Origin: an uncultured Verrucomicrobiales bacterium
GTDB taxonomy: Bacteria > Verrucomicrobiota > Verrucomicrobiae > Limisphaerales > CANJSG01
NCBI GenBank assembly: GCA_946480965.1
Contig: CAMLMI010000054.1
Location: forward strand, 1-18,145
Reading direction: 5' to 3'
Length of the DNA stretch: 18,145 nt
The notes under the pieces are model-generated. The model was not told the DNA's origin, did not search any database, and worked only from the letters and a program-made list of their open reading frames with translations. The stretch's first letter is position 1. Each line of letters begins with the position of its first letter. Shown here piece after piece: positions 1 through 6,223 of this stretch. The position numbers and the translations under genes are program-made.

Positions 1-7
1 GTAGCCG

Positions 8-886
8 CTAAGGGGGAGAGGCGGCGGCCGCCGCGACCCTGATGAAGTCACGGCGCCGGGCCTTCGCTTTTGCGCGCGCTTGCCCATATAATGGGGCATG
101 CACACCCAAAACCCCTTCATGGACGAGATCGCCAAGCTGACCACGGCGGCGATGGGCCTGGCCCAGGCCGCCGGCGACGAGGCCAAGACGGCGATGCGCG
201 CTCAGGCCGATCGCCTGGCGGTCGCGCACCCAGTACCCCAGCAGGTAGGTGGCGAAGACCTGGCCATCGAACTTCTTGCGTCGATAGAGCCAGGCGAGAC
301 CGACATAGAGCGCGAGGTTCAGCCCCGCTTCGTAGATCTGCGTGGGATGCACCGGGAGCGCGGGCTGGGTTTCCAGGATCTTGCCGAGCGCGACCTGGTG
401 GTTCCAGGCCTGCGACTGCGCCGGGAACTGGATGGCCCACGGCAGCTCGCAGGCTTTGCCGAAGCAGCAACCCGTCATCAGGCAGCCGATCCGGCCGAAG
501 ACATGCCCCAGCGCGATGCTCGGGGCCAAGGTGTCGGCCACGCGCCAGAGCGGCAGCTTCTTCCACGCGCAGTAGCCGATGGCCGCCAACGAACCGCCGA
601 TCAATCCGCCGTAGAACACGAGCCCCCCGTCGCGGATGGCGAAGATCTTCGACCAAGGTTGCCCGGCGAAGTCGGTCTTCCAGAACGTGGCTACATAGAG
701 CAGCCGCGCGCCGAGCAGCGAGCCGAGGATCAGCAGCGTTCCAAGATCTGCCACCGACTCGCGCGGCAGGCGGTCCAAAGCCGAGCGGCGGCTCGCAGTG
801 TAGAGCCCGAGCAGGATGCCGACGGCGACGAGGACGCCATACCAGTAGATGGTGAATTGCCCGAGATGGAACGCGACCGGATGCAC
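8..886 (-). CDS. lgt: Prolipoprotein diacylglyceryl transferase, 3'-truncated by a junction
   Basis: Lgt moves diacylglycerol from phosphatidylglycerol to the lipobox cysteine of prolipoproteins in the inner membrane. The start is GTG at 886 (MHPVAFHLGQFTIYWYGVLV), giving the usual N-terminal helix. Visible family motifs are RDGGLVFYGGLIGG (residues 85-98), GRIGCLMTGCCFG (131-143) and HPTQIYEAG (180-188), with hydrophobic segments throughout. The GRIGC…GCC version replaces the GRxGNFxN signature of E. coli-type enzymes; I recall this cysteine-rich form from PVC bacteria and deltaproteobacteria. Similarity ends at GYWV (residue 220, about nt 227). The remaining ~70 residues (RDRQAIGLSAHRRLG…) are Arg/Gly-rich, have no membrane helix and are antisense to the ubiK-like fragment. 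The final Lgt helix, with its conserved arginine, is therefore missing. Only 227-886 should be trusted as lgt; the original gene was probably intact. Confidence 0.85.
   Translation of the reverse strand: MHPVAFHLGQFTIYWYGVLVAVGILLGLYTASRRSALDRLPRESVADLGTLLILGSLLGARLLYVATFWKTDFAGQPWSKIFAIRDGGLVFYGGLIGGSLAAIGYCAWKKLPLWRVADTLAPSIALGHVFGRIGCLMTGCCFGKACELPWAIQFPAQSQAWNHQVALGKILETQPALPVHPTQIYEAGLNLALYVGLAWLYRRKKFDGQVFATYLLGYWVRDRQAIGLSAHRRLGLVAGGLGQAHRRRGQLGDLVHEGVLGVHAPLYGQARAKAKARRRDFIRVAAAAASPP
87..92 (+). promoter_or_regulatory. Possible -10 box (TATAAT) in front of the ubiK-like fragment
   Basis: A perfect TATAAT lies 5 bases before the ATG at 98. No good -35 was found: TTCGCT at 63-68 gives an 18-base spacer but is a weak match. 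If the box is used, transcription would begin at or next to the ATG, so the message would be leaderless. This is inference from the spacing only. Confidence 0.3.
98..226 (+). pseudogene. 5' fragment of UbiK/BMFP-family accessory factor, truncated by a junction
   Basis: The first ~42 codons read MHTQNPFMDEIAKL… followed by an Ala/Gln-rich helix (AQAAGDEAKTAMRAQADRLA). This matches my memory of the N-terminus of alphaproteobacterial UbiK-family proteins (BMFP/YqiC domain, small coiled-coil factors linked to ubiquinone biosynthesis), which have MxTQNPFxDD starts and an AQADR segment. The family normally continues with a 'DLVxRDEF' motif and a coiled coil. Here the reading instead runs on as HPVPQQV…, which is the antisense of lgt, so homology stops between about 220 and 229. 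The open frame continues to 1021 only as an antisense shadow. The most likely explanation is a chimeric contig end rather than a real gene fusion. The family assignment is by eye and not certain. Confidence 0.5.
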
Positions 887-943
887 AGGGCGCGAACGCT
901 AGGGCCTGTCATGGGAAAGGGCAAACTTCGGAAAAGCAGTCCT

Positions 944-1047
944 CTTCTCATACCCCTCTTAATCCTGCTCTTCATCCTAATCTTGATCTCTTTCGCCATA
1001 CGATTGGGGCGAAGAGCATGATTAAGATTGAGACTACGATTGAGAAG
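944..1047. repeat. Imperfect palindromic pyrimidine/purine element between lgt and the next gene
   Basis: The left arm (944-997) is almost pure pyrimidine with spaced A residues, starting CTTCTCA and ending TTTCGCC. The right arm (1008-1047) is its rough reverse complement, starting GGCGAAGAGC and ending TGAGAAG. The arms contain short iterations of the ATTAAGATT / AATCTTAAT kind and surround a 10-base loop. Base composition is clearly less GC-rich than the flanks. I recall similar degenerate (GATTAAGATTACGATT)n tracts in verrucomicrobial intergenic regions, but cannot verify a family here. It could also act as a weak transcription-termination structure between the two genes. Confidence 0.5.
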
Positions 1048-1068
1048 AATCCCCCGGCCCTAGGCCGT

Positions 1069-2346
1069 TCACTGAGCTTCGTCCGTCTTCGGCGGCGCGA
1101 GACGGATCGAGTAGAAGACCTGGGCGCTGTTGGTGGCGTCGAGATCGCGGAAGGTCACTCCGTCGCCATTGACGACACCGCGCCAGATGGGCCGCCAGGG
1201 GTTCCACTCCGTGAGATTGGTGCTGGCGAACAGGACCGTCTCCCGTCCGCGCAATTGTTCGGCGCGCAGTTGGAACGAACCGTCAGCCAGCGGTCCGCTC
1301 TTCGCGGCGACGATGGCCGGAGGCAACGGGTCGAGCCGCAGCTTGAGCGTGTAGTCATGGCCGAGATCGTCATCGCCTCCGATCATGGCGAATTGCAGCG
1401 GCTCGTCGGCTTTTGCGGGAAGAACGAACTCGTCGCCCCAGCCATCAATCCACTCCAGGTCTTCCAAGACTTCGCCACGATAAATGCCCAACCGGACATT
1501 GTTGCCCTGGAAGGCGAGCGCCAAATTGCCTGCCTGGGGCGCGGTCCAAGTCCACCAAACCGTGCGATAGCTGTTGTCGGGTCCACCATTGGGTTCTCCG
1601 ACCTCAGACGACGCCGCAAACGTGTTTCCAGTCACTGCGGCTTCGACTCCCTTGAATGGCGTTCGGTTTGTGAACTGGTCGTTCGTCGGCAGGGCATGGA
1701 AGCGCAGCGAAAAATCCAGCGGTGGCGGAGCCGAAGCAAACACCGACACCGAGGCGAGGATCGCATAGGTGCGCCCCGCCACGACTTTGATGGAGTCCAC
1801 CGGACCAGCTTCTTCCAGCCCCGGCTTCCTTCCGTCTATGCCTTCCACCCAAACCCAAGTCGAAGGCTCACTGTCCACCACTTCCGAGACAGCCACTCCC
1901 CAAGCAGGAGACAGAGGGGTATGCCGTTCACTGAAACTGCCCCACCATGTTCCTCCAGCGATCCGCATCCCGCTCCGCACAATGAGCACCTCGTTGGATG
2001 AAAGCCCCTGCGGATGGTCGAAAGTTGGGACCGGCCAGGATTCAGTGAGGGTCGTCGCCGTTGGCAAAGGGCGGGGGGCTTGGACTCCGCTGCTGAAACT
2101 CAAGCGCCCAGCGCTTGGCGCAGTCCAGACCCACCAGACTTCTCGCGATTGGAACCAAGGGGAAACGAGCGGATCGAGGGGAGGAACCGGCGCGGTCAGC
2201 TCGTGGTAGTCACCGACGAGGATCGTGGCGTTGGCGAAGTTCGTGTTGGCCGGTGGTTCGGCCGCGACAAGGGAGATGGAAACCAAAGCAGGCGCGGCCA
2301 GCGCGAACGCTTTCCCGATCCGGTGAATGGAGCCTCCGATTTTCAT
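1069..2346 (-). CDS. Secreted WWxWTAP-repeat protein (425 aa), function unknown
   Basis: The protein starts with a signal peptide (about residues 1-29, ending …LVSISLVAAE). It then carries two copies of the module that makes up most of the giant protein at 9480-15953. Module 1 has NTNFANATIL (35-43) and WWVWTAPSAG (71-80). Module 2 has TNDQFTN (221-227), EVGEPNGG (248-255) and WWTWTAPQAG (264-273), then a 'LGIYRGE' strand. The C-terminus (about 350-425) has LFASTNLTEWNPW and ends VFYSIRL, matching the giant's C-terminal LQASTNLLDW…FYRAL. It is therefore a short paralogue of the giant with the same secretion and C-terminal logic. No catalytic motif or membrane anchor is visible. The module resembles in outline the bacterial pre-peptidase C-terminal (PPC) β-sandwich, but that is only a guess. 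Start is ATG at 2346 without a clear Shine-Dalgarno. Confidence 0.85.
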   Translation of the reverse strand: MKIGGSIHRIGKAFALAAPALVSISLVAAEPPANTNFANATILVGDYHELTAPVPPLDPLVSPWFQSREVWWVWTAPSAGRLSFSSGVQAPRPLPTATTLTESWPVPTFDHPQGLSSNEVLIVRSGMRIAGGTWWGSFSERHTPLSPAWGVAVSEVVDSEPSTWVWVEGIDGRKPGLEEAGPVDSIKVVAGRTYAILASVSVFASAPPPLDFSLRFHALPTNDQFTNRTPFKGVEAAVTGNTFAASSEVGEPNGGPDNSYRTVWWTWTAPQAGNLALAFQGNNVRLGIYRGEVLEDLEWIDGWGDEFVLPAKADEPLQFAMIGGDDDLGHDYTLKLRLDPLPPAIVAAKSGPLADGSFQLRAEQLRGRETVLFASTNLTEWNPWRPIWRGVVNGDGVTFRDLDATNSAQVFYSIRLAPPKTDEAQ

Positions 2347-2433
2347 CCGGGCGAGTTGCTAGCCGACGGCCCATCCGCTGTCACTCTCCAACTTGAAGAC
2401 GTTTCTTAGATTGAATTCGATCTGAACGGCGCT

Positions 2434-2447
2434 AAGGGCAGGCCCTT
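2434..2447 (-). terminator. Short hairpin just after the enolase-superfamily gene
   Basis: AAGGGC-AG-GCCCTT is a perfect 6-bp inverted repeat with a 2-base centre, lying 2 bases past the stop codon at 2450-2452 on the - strand. No T-run follows, so a role in termination is only possible, not shown. Confidence 0.25.
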
Positions 2448-2449
2448 CG

Positions 2450-3553
2450 TCAGAACACTTCGACCACGCGCGGACCGAGCACGTCCAGCTTCGGCTGGAT
2501 GCCGAGGCCGGGTGCCTTCGAGGCGGCCATGCGGCCGTTCACCCGCTGAGGCGCGCCGTCGGCGGTGCTGACGGTGACGTAGCTGTTGAAGTCGGTGGTG
2601 CTGAAGAGGAATTCGGTCGGTGTGCTGTGGGCCAGATGCGCGATGGCGGCGGTGGCGATGTCGCCGCCCCAGGAATCTTCCAGCGTCATCGCGATCCCGA
2701 GGCTTACGCAGAGGTCGCGGGCCTGGCGGGTCTTGGTGAGGCCGCCGAGCTTGCTGATCTTCAGGTTGACCACGTCCATTGCGAGGTCGGTCTTGGCGCG
2801 GAGCAGGATCGAGAGGTCGTCGATGTTTTCATCCAGCACGAACGGGAGGTCGCAGTGGCGTCGCACCGCGAGGCATTCCTCGTAGGTCAGGCAGGGTTGC
2901 TCGATATAGACGTCGATGTCGCGCACGGCGCGGGCGACGCGCACAGCTTCGTGCTGCACCCAACCGGTGTTGGCGTCGGCCACGAGGCGGTCTCCCGGCT
3001 GGAGCTTTGCGGCCACGGCGCGGATGCGGGCGATGTCCACATCGGGATCGCCTCCGACCTTGAGCTGGAACCGCCGATAGCCCTCGGCGCGGTAGCCGGC
3101 GACCTTGTCCGCCATCGCTTCCGGCGCTTCCTGCGAAATGGCGCGGTAGAGGTGCACGTCGTCGCCGTAACGGCCGCCGAGCAGCTCGCAGACGGGTATT
3201 CCGGTGGCTTGGCCGAGAAGGTCCCAGCAGGCGATGTCCACGCCGCTCTTCACGTAGGGATGGCCCTTGAGCACCGCGTCCATCTTGCGGTTGAGCCTGG
3301 CGAACTGGCGGGGATCTTCACCGAGCAGATGCGGGCCGAGTTCGCGAAGCCCGGCGCGAACGCCTTCGGCATAGGCGGGCAGATAGAACGGCCCGAGCGG
3401 ACAGACCTCGCCATAGCCGATGAGGCCTGTGTCGGTCTCGACGCCGACGATCGTGCTGTCGAAGACTGTGACCGACTTGCCACCGCTCCATTTGTAGGTG
3501 GTTTCGTGCAGCGGGAGTTCGACGCGATGGGCGAAGACGCGGGTGATTTTCAT
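2450..3553 (-). CDS. Enolase-superfamily enzyme, cis-3-hydroxy-L-proline dehydratase-like
   Basis: Mandelate racemase/muconate lactonizing enzyme subgroup of the enolase superfamily; cytosolic Mg2+ enzyme acting by proton abstraction next to a carboxylate. Numbering from MKITRV: catalytic Lys candidate in FQLK (K165), metal ligands in ADAN (D193), IEQP (E218) and LDEN (D241/E242), second catalytic Lys in NLKISKLGG (K265). The Lys/Lys arrangement, [18 protein letters not shown] segment, LKISKxGG and [10 protein letters not shown], and overall 367-aa length agree with cis-3-hydroxy-L-proline dehydratases and hydroxyproline-betaine epimerases as I remember them; dipeptide epimerase or another acid-sugar dehydratase cannot be excluded. 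I chose ATG 3553 because family members start at MKIT. The in-frame GTG at 3592 would add 13 unlike residues and overlap the upstream gene. The peptidase gene ends only 25 bp upstream, so the two may be cotranscribed. No other proline-catabolism gene is nearby. Confidence 0.85.
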   Translation of the reverse strand: MKITRVFAHRVELPLHETTYKWSGGKSVTVFDSTIVGVETDTGLIGYGEVCPLGPFYLPAYAEGVRAGLRELGPHLLGEDPRQFARLNRKMDAVLKGHPYVKSGVDIACWDLLGQATGIPVCELLGGRYGDDVHLYRAISQEAPEAMADKVAGYRAEGYRRFQLKVGGDPDVDIARIRAVAAKLQPGDRLVADANTGWVQHEAVRVARAVRDIDVYIEQPCLTYEECLAVRRHCDLPFVLDENIDDLSILLRAKTDLAMDVVNLKISKLGGLTKTRQARDLCVSLGIAMTLEDSWGGDIATAAIAHLAHSTPTEFLFSTTDFNSYVTVSTADGAPQRVNGRMAASKAPGLGIQPKLDVLGPRVVEVF

Positions 3554-3578
3554 GGCGACAGTCGGGCGTGAAGCTCGG

Positions 3579-4319
3579 TCAAGGTTTGGCACCCCAGAGC
3601 CTGGCCAGCAACCGCGCCATCTCCGGATCGTGTTTTTCGAGTTCCTCGCGGCGGAAGGGGAAGAAGTCGTTGCGGGAAAAGAGCGCCTCGGTCGTCTCCG
3701 CGAAATACTCCATCGGATTGGTCAGTGCGTAGGCTTTCTCGACGCTCGTCGTTCCCGTGGCGTCGCGCCGGGCGACACGGTCATACTCACCTCCGGCCTT
3801 CGCCTTCTCAAACGCGACCTTGATCTCGGCGTTGTCGAAGCCGTCCGGCAGCACGCGATGATGGTAGGCGTGGGCCAGTTCGTGCAGGGCGAAGTTGGGC
3901 ATCCGCTTCGACTCGGATTCGAAGATGCGGACATTCGTGAACTCGACGCCGCCGACCATCGCCGGGTTCCGGCCATTGGCCGCCAACCAAGCGGCTCCGG
4001 GATGGAATTCGGCGCGAGGTTGCACGCCCGGATACTCGGGCGAAAACCAGAGCGGCACCTTCCGCAATTCGTCCACGGCCGCAACGGGCACCTCGCGGAC
4101 GATCTCCTGCAACTGCGTCCGCAGCAGCTTCAGCGCTTCGTCGGTGGCGGGCTGGCCGGACGTCAACAGGCGCTCATCGACCAGCACGGTCCAGCCTTCG
4201 ATGCGGTTGGTTTGGTAAGAGGAACTGGACGCCGCGGCTCCGAGCGAAAGCTCTGCGTCAAACAAGAACACCGACAACGCCACAATCCATGTTCGGCAGA
4301 TTTCTGTGGCGGCGCTCAT
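3579..4319 (-). CDS. Secreted zinc metallopeptidase, lethal-factor (M34/ATLF)-like
   Basis: A 246-aa protein with an N-terminal hydrophobic segment ([10 protein letters not shown], residues 11-20, then [11 protein letters not shown]) consistent with export. The zinc site is clear: HELAHAYHH (H146, E147, H150), and a downstream [14 protein letters not shown] (201-214) whose E204 or E208 would be the third ligand. HExxH followed after about 55 residues by an EYFAE-type helix is the arrangement of the anthrax lethal-factor catalytic domain and related bacterial zincins. A tail [11 protein letters not shown]…LLARLWG follows. The substrate is unknown; in a free-living PVC bacterium this is more likely a general secreted or periplasmic peptidase than a toxin. 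The open frame extends upstream to 4595, but that part is palindromic repeat DNA and reads as low-complexity sequence. ATG 4319 with a signal-like N-terminus is the credible start. Confidence 0.8.
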   Translation of the reverse strand: MSAATEICRTWIVALSVFLFDAELSLGAAASSSSYQTNRIEGWTVLVDERLLTSGQPATDEALKLLRTQLQEIVREVPVAAVDELRKVPLWFSPEYPGVQPRAEFHPGAAWLAANGRNPAMVGGVEFTNVRIFESESKRMPNFALHELAHAYHHRVLPDGFDNAEIKVAFEKAKAGGEYDRVARRDATGTTSVEKAYALTNPMEYFAETTEALFSRNDFFPFRREELEKHDPEMARLLARLWGAKP

Positions 4320-4345
4320 GGCGTCACTCTTAATGAGACCCGCGC

Positions 4346-4626
4346 AATGGAGTGACAATGAAAGATTCGTTCGGCTCTGAGCTGCGGAGAAGCGAAAGAC
4401 CGTAGCCCACAGCGTGAGCTGTGGGTGGAAGGAAGCTTGCGAAGCATGAGCCCCGGAGGGGCGGCAGAAGACCGAAGACCACAAAGGACGGGATTTTCTG
4501 TCGCCCCTGCCGGGGCTCGTGGGTTTGGAGGCTCCAACCCCGGGCTCACGCCCGGGGCTAAGTTCTGCCGCGCCTCTGGCGCTGGAACCACACATCGCAC
4601 CACGACGGAGATCCTGTCACTCCATT
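4346..4626. repeat. Palindrome-rich 281-bp element bounded by 12-bp perfect inverted repeats
   Basis: AATGGAGTGACA at 4346-4357 is the exact reverse complement of TGTCACTCCATT at 4615-4626. The interior holds a chain of hairpins: CCCACAGC-GTGA-GCTGTGGG (4406-4425), GCCCC-GGA-GGGGC (4450-4462), GCCCC-TGCC-GGGGC (4503-4516), GGGTTTGGAG/CTCCAACCC (4521-4540) and CCCCGGG-CTCACG-CCCGGGG (4538-4557). The 'AGCCCCGGAGGGGC', 'GGAGGCTCCAACCC' and 'CCCGGGCTCACGCCCGGG' units resemble multicopy repeats I remember from Planctomycetes and Verrucomicrobia. No target-site duplication is visible next to the inverted repeats. The stretch 4320-4681 has no credible gene: the open frames there are by-products of the repeat. 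Confidence 0.6.
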
Positions 4627-4681
4627 ACACGGCCAATAAGTCGGCGTTCGCGTCTAGAGCCCCGGCGCTCGCTCAACCCAG

Positions 4682-5998
4682 CTAGCGCGTCTTGAACGCC
4701 GCCGTTGCGAGGGCGAGGCGTTGGCGGACTTCCTCCACGTCGCCGGAGCCGCAGATGTCGATCAGGAGCCCCAAACCTCGATAGTGGCTGATGAGCGGCT
4801 CGGTCTGGTCGTGGAACTTGTTCAGACGCACCTGCACGGTCTGCGCGGTGTCGTCGTCGCGCTGGTAGAGATGCTGGCCATCACAGCGGCTCTCGGGGCA
4901 GCTCTTGAAGGGGTTGAACTCCGTGTGGAAGGAGCGGCGGCACTCGCGGCAGATGCGGCGGCCGGAGAGGCGCTGCACGATCTCCGCATCGGGCACCTGG
5001 AGATTCAGCACGGCGGTGATCTTGCGGCCCAAGCCGACCAGCATGTCGTCGAGCGCGTGGACCTGCGGCAAGGTTCTGGGAAAGCCGTCGAGCACGAAGC
5101 CGGGGGCGCAGTCCACTTGGGCCAAACGTTCGCGGACCATGCCTTCGGTCACGTCGTCGGGCACCAGTTCGCCGCGGTCGATGTATTCCTTGGCGATGCG
5201 GCCGAGCTCGGTCTTGTCCTGGATGTTCTGGCGGAAGAGGTCGCCGGTGCTGATGTGCGGAAGCTTGAGATCGGCGCAGAGGTAGTCGGCCTGGGTGCCC
5301 TTGCCGCTGCCGGGGCCGCCGACGAGGAGGAAGTTCCGGCTGGGTTTGGCGGGCGCGACGGACTTGGGCACGCGACGGCGGCCGAAGTCGAGCAACAGGT
5401 CGCGCTGTTCCGGAGTGATCCGGGGTTTGCCGCCCGCGAGCAGATCGCCGATGGCGAGCACGAGCTGGTTGTGGACGGCGTCGATGTCGCCATGCCCGTC
5501 GATGAATCCGAGCCGACCCGAATCCATGTAGTAGCGGAGCACCGGAGCCATCGTCCGGCTGAAGACGCGCAGGCGGTTCTCCAGGATCTCCGGCGTGTCG
5601 TCGGCGCGGCGGGGAATGCGTTCGGCGGCGCGCTCGAAGACTTCTTCCTTGGGGATATGGACGTAGATGACGGCATCGAGACGGCGGCCATAGCTGCGGA
5701 ACATCTCATCCAGGAACTGCGCCTGGGCCATCGTCATGGGGAACCCGTCGAAGAGCAGGCCGGAATCCGCCGGAACACGATGCGCGACCTCCTCGACCAT
5801 CGCGTCCACCAGGTCGTCGGGCACGAGATCGCCGGACGCGACGTATTTCTTGGCCAGGATGCCGAGGGCGGTGTGGCGGTCGAAGTGGTCGCGCAGGAGC
5901 TTGCCGGTGGAGAGATGCCGCAGGCCGAAGGGCCGGGCGATCCGGGCGGCCTGGGTGCTCTTGCCCGCGCAGGCGGGACCAATGAAGGCGATGTTCAT
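4682..5998 (-). CDS. adk: Tandem-domain adenylate kinase (degenerate N copy, canonical C copy)
   Basis: Two nucleoside-monophosphate kinase domains in one 438-aa chain; adenylate kinase balances ATP + AMP with 2 ADP in the cytosol. The C-terminal copy is canonical: P-loop GGPGSGKGT (227-235), HISTGDLFR (248-256), DGFPRTLPQ (304-312), and a zinc-type LID with C350, C353, C367 and C372 followed by LYQRDDD. The N-terminal copy is altered: P-loop GPACAGKST (7-15), STGKLLR (30-36), DGFPMTMAQ (84-92; the AMP-contacting Arg of DGFPRT is Met) and a very short LID (ERIPRRADDTPE) without cysteines. A linker around 188-220 joins them. The N copy may be a regulatory or different-substrate kinase, or inactive. 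I chose ATG 5998 because MNIAFIGPA begins the first β-strand; the in-frame extension to 6061 adds 21 unsupported residues. The normal bacterial Adk is about 190-220 aa, so this is a true duplication-fusion. Confidence 0.88.
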   Translation of the reverse strand: MNIAFIGPACAGKSTQAARIARPFGLRHLSTGKLLRDHFDRHTALGILAKKYVASGDLVPDDLVDAMVEEVAHRVPADSGLLFDGFPMTMAQAQFLDEMFRSYGRRLDAVIYVHIPKEEVFERAAERIPRRADDTPEILENRLRVFSRTMAPVLRYYMDSGRLGFIDGHGDIDAVHNQLVLAIGDLLAGGKPRITPEQRDLLLDFGRRRVPKSVAPAKPSRNFLLVGGPGSGKGTQADYLCADLKLPHISTGDLFRQNIQDKTELGRIAKEYIDRGELVPDDVTEGMVRERLAQVDCAPGFVLDGFPRTLPQVHALDDMLVGLGRKITAVLNLQVPDAEIVQRLSGRRICRECRRSFHTEFNPFKSCPESRCDGQHLYQRDDDTAQTVQVRLNKFHDQTEPLISHYRGLGLLIDICGSGDVEEVRQRLALATAAFKTR

Positions 5999-6155
5999 CC
6001 GATTCGTTTTCCGCGCGGACGGAATGCACAGCCCGTCGCAACAGGCCGAAAGGAGAAGCAATCCCGCCGGGAATAGGCAAACCCGAACCTCCTGTCGGGA
6101 CTCCCCCGGAACGGGTGGCCCGGGACCAGCCTGACGAACAACCTACAGGAGACTC

Positions 6156-6205
6156 CTCACCCGGCCTTCGGCCACTCTCTCCCCCATAGGATGGGGAAAG
6201 GGGCA
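6156..6205. repeat. Intergenic hairpin repeat fragment
   Basis: Two adjacent hairpins, GGCC-TTC-GGCC (6163-6173) and CCCCAT-AGG-ATGGGG (6182-6196), sit within 'CTCACCCGGCCTTCGGCCA' and 'CCCCCATAGGATGGGGAAAG'. This two-hairpin motif (CTCACCCGGCC…GGCCAC…CTCCCATxGGATGGG) is, from memory, a common multicopy intergenic element in GC-rich bacterial genomes. It lies at the 3' side of the PSCyt1 gene and could end its transcript. The rest of 5999-6223 shows no gene. Confidence 0.5.
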
Positions 6206-6223
6206 TGCACCGACCGACGCGGC

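Noticed and set aside
98..1021. 307-codon open frame on the + strand
   Set aside because: Only the first ~43 codons look protein-like (ubiK-type); the rest is exactly antisense to lgt and runs through the palindromic element.
4320..4595. 92-residue N-terminal extension of the zinc peptidase
   Set aside because: It translates the palindrome-rich repeat element and lies before a good ATG with a signal-like N-terminus at 4319.
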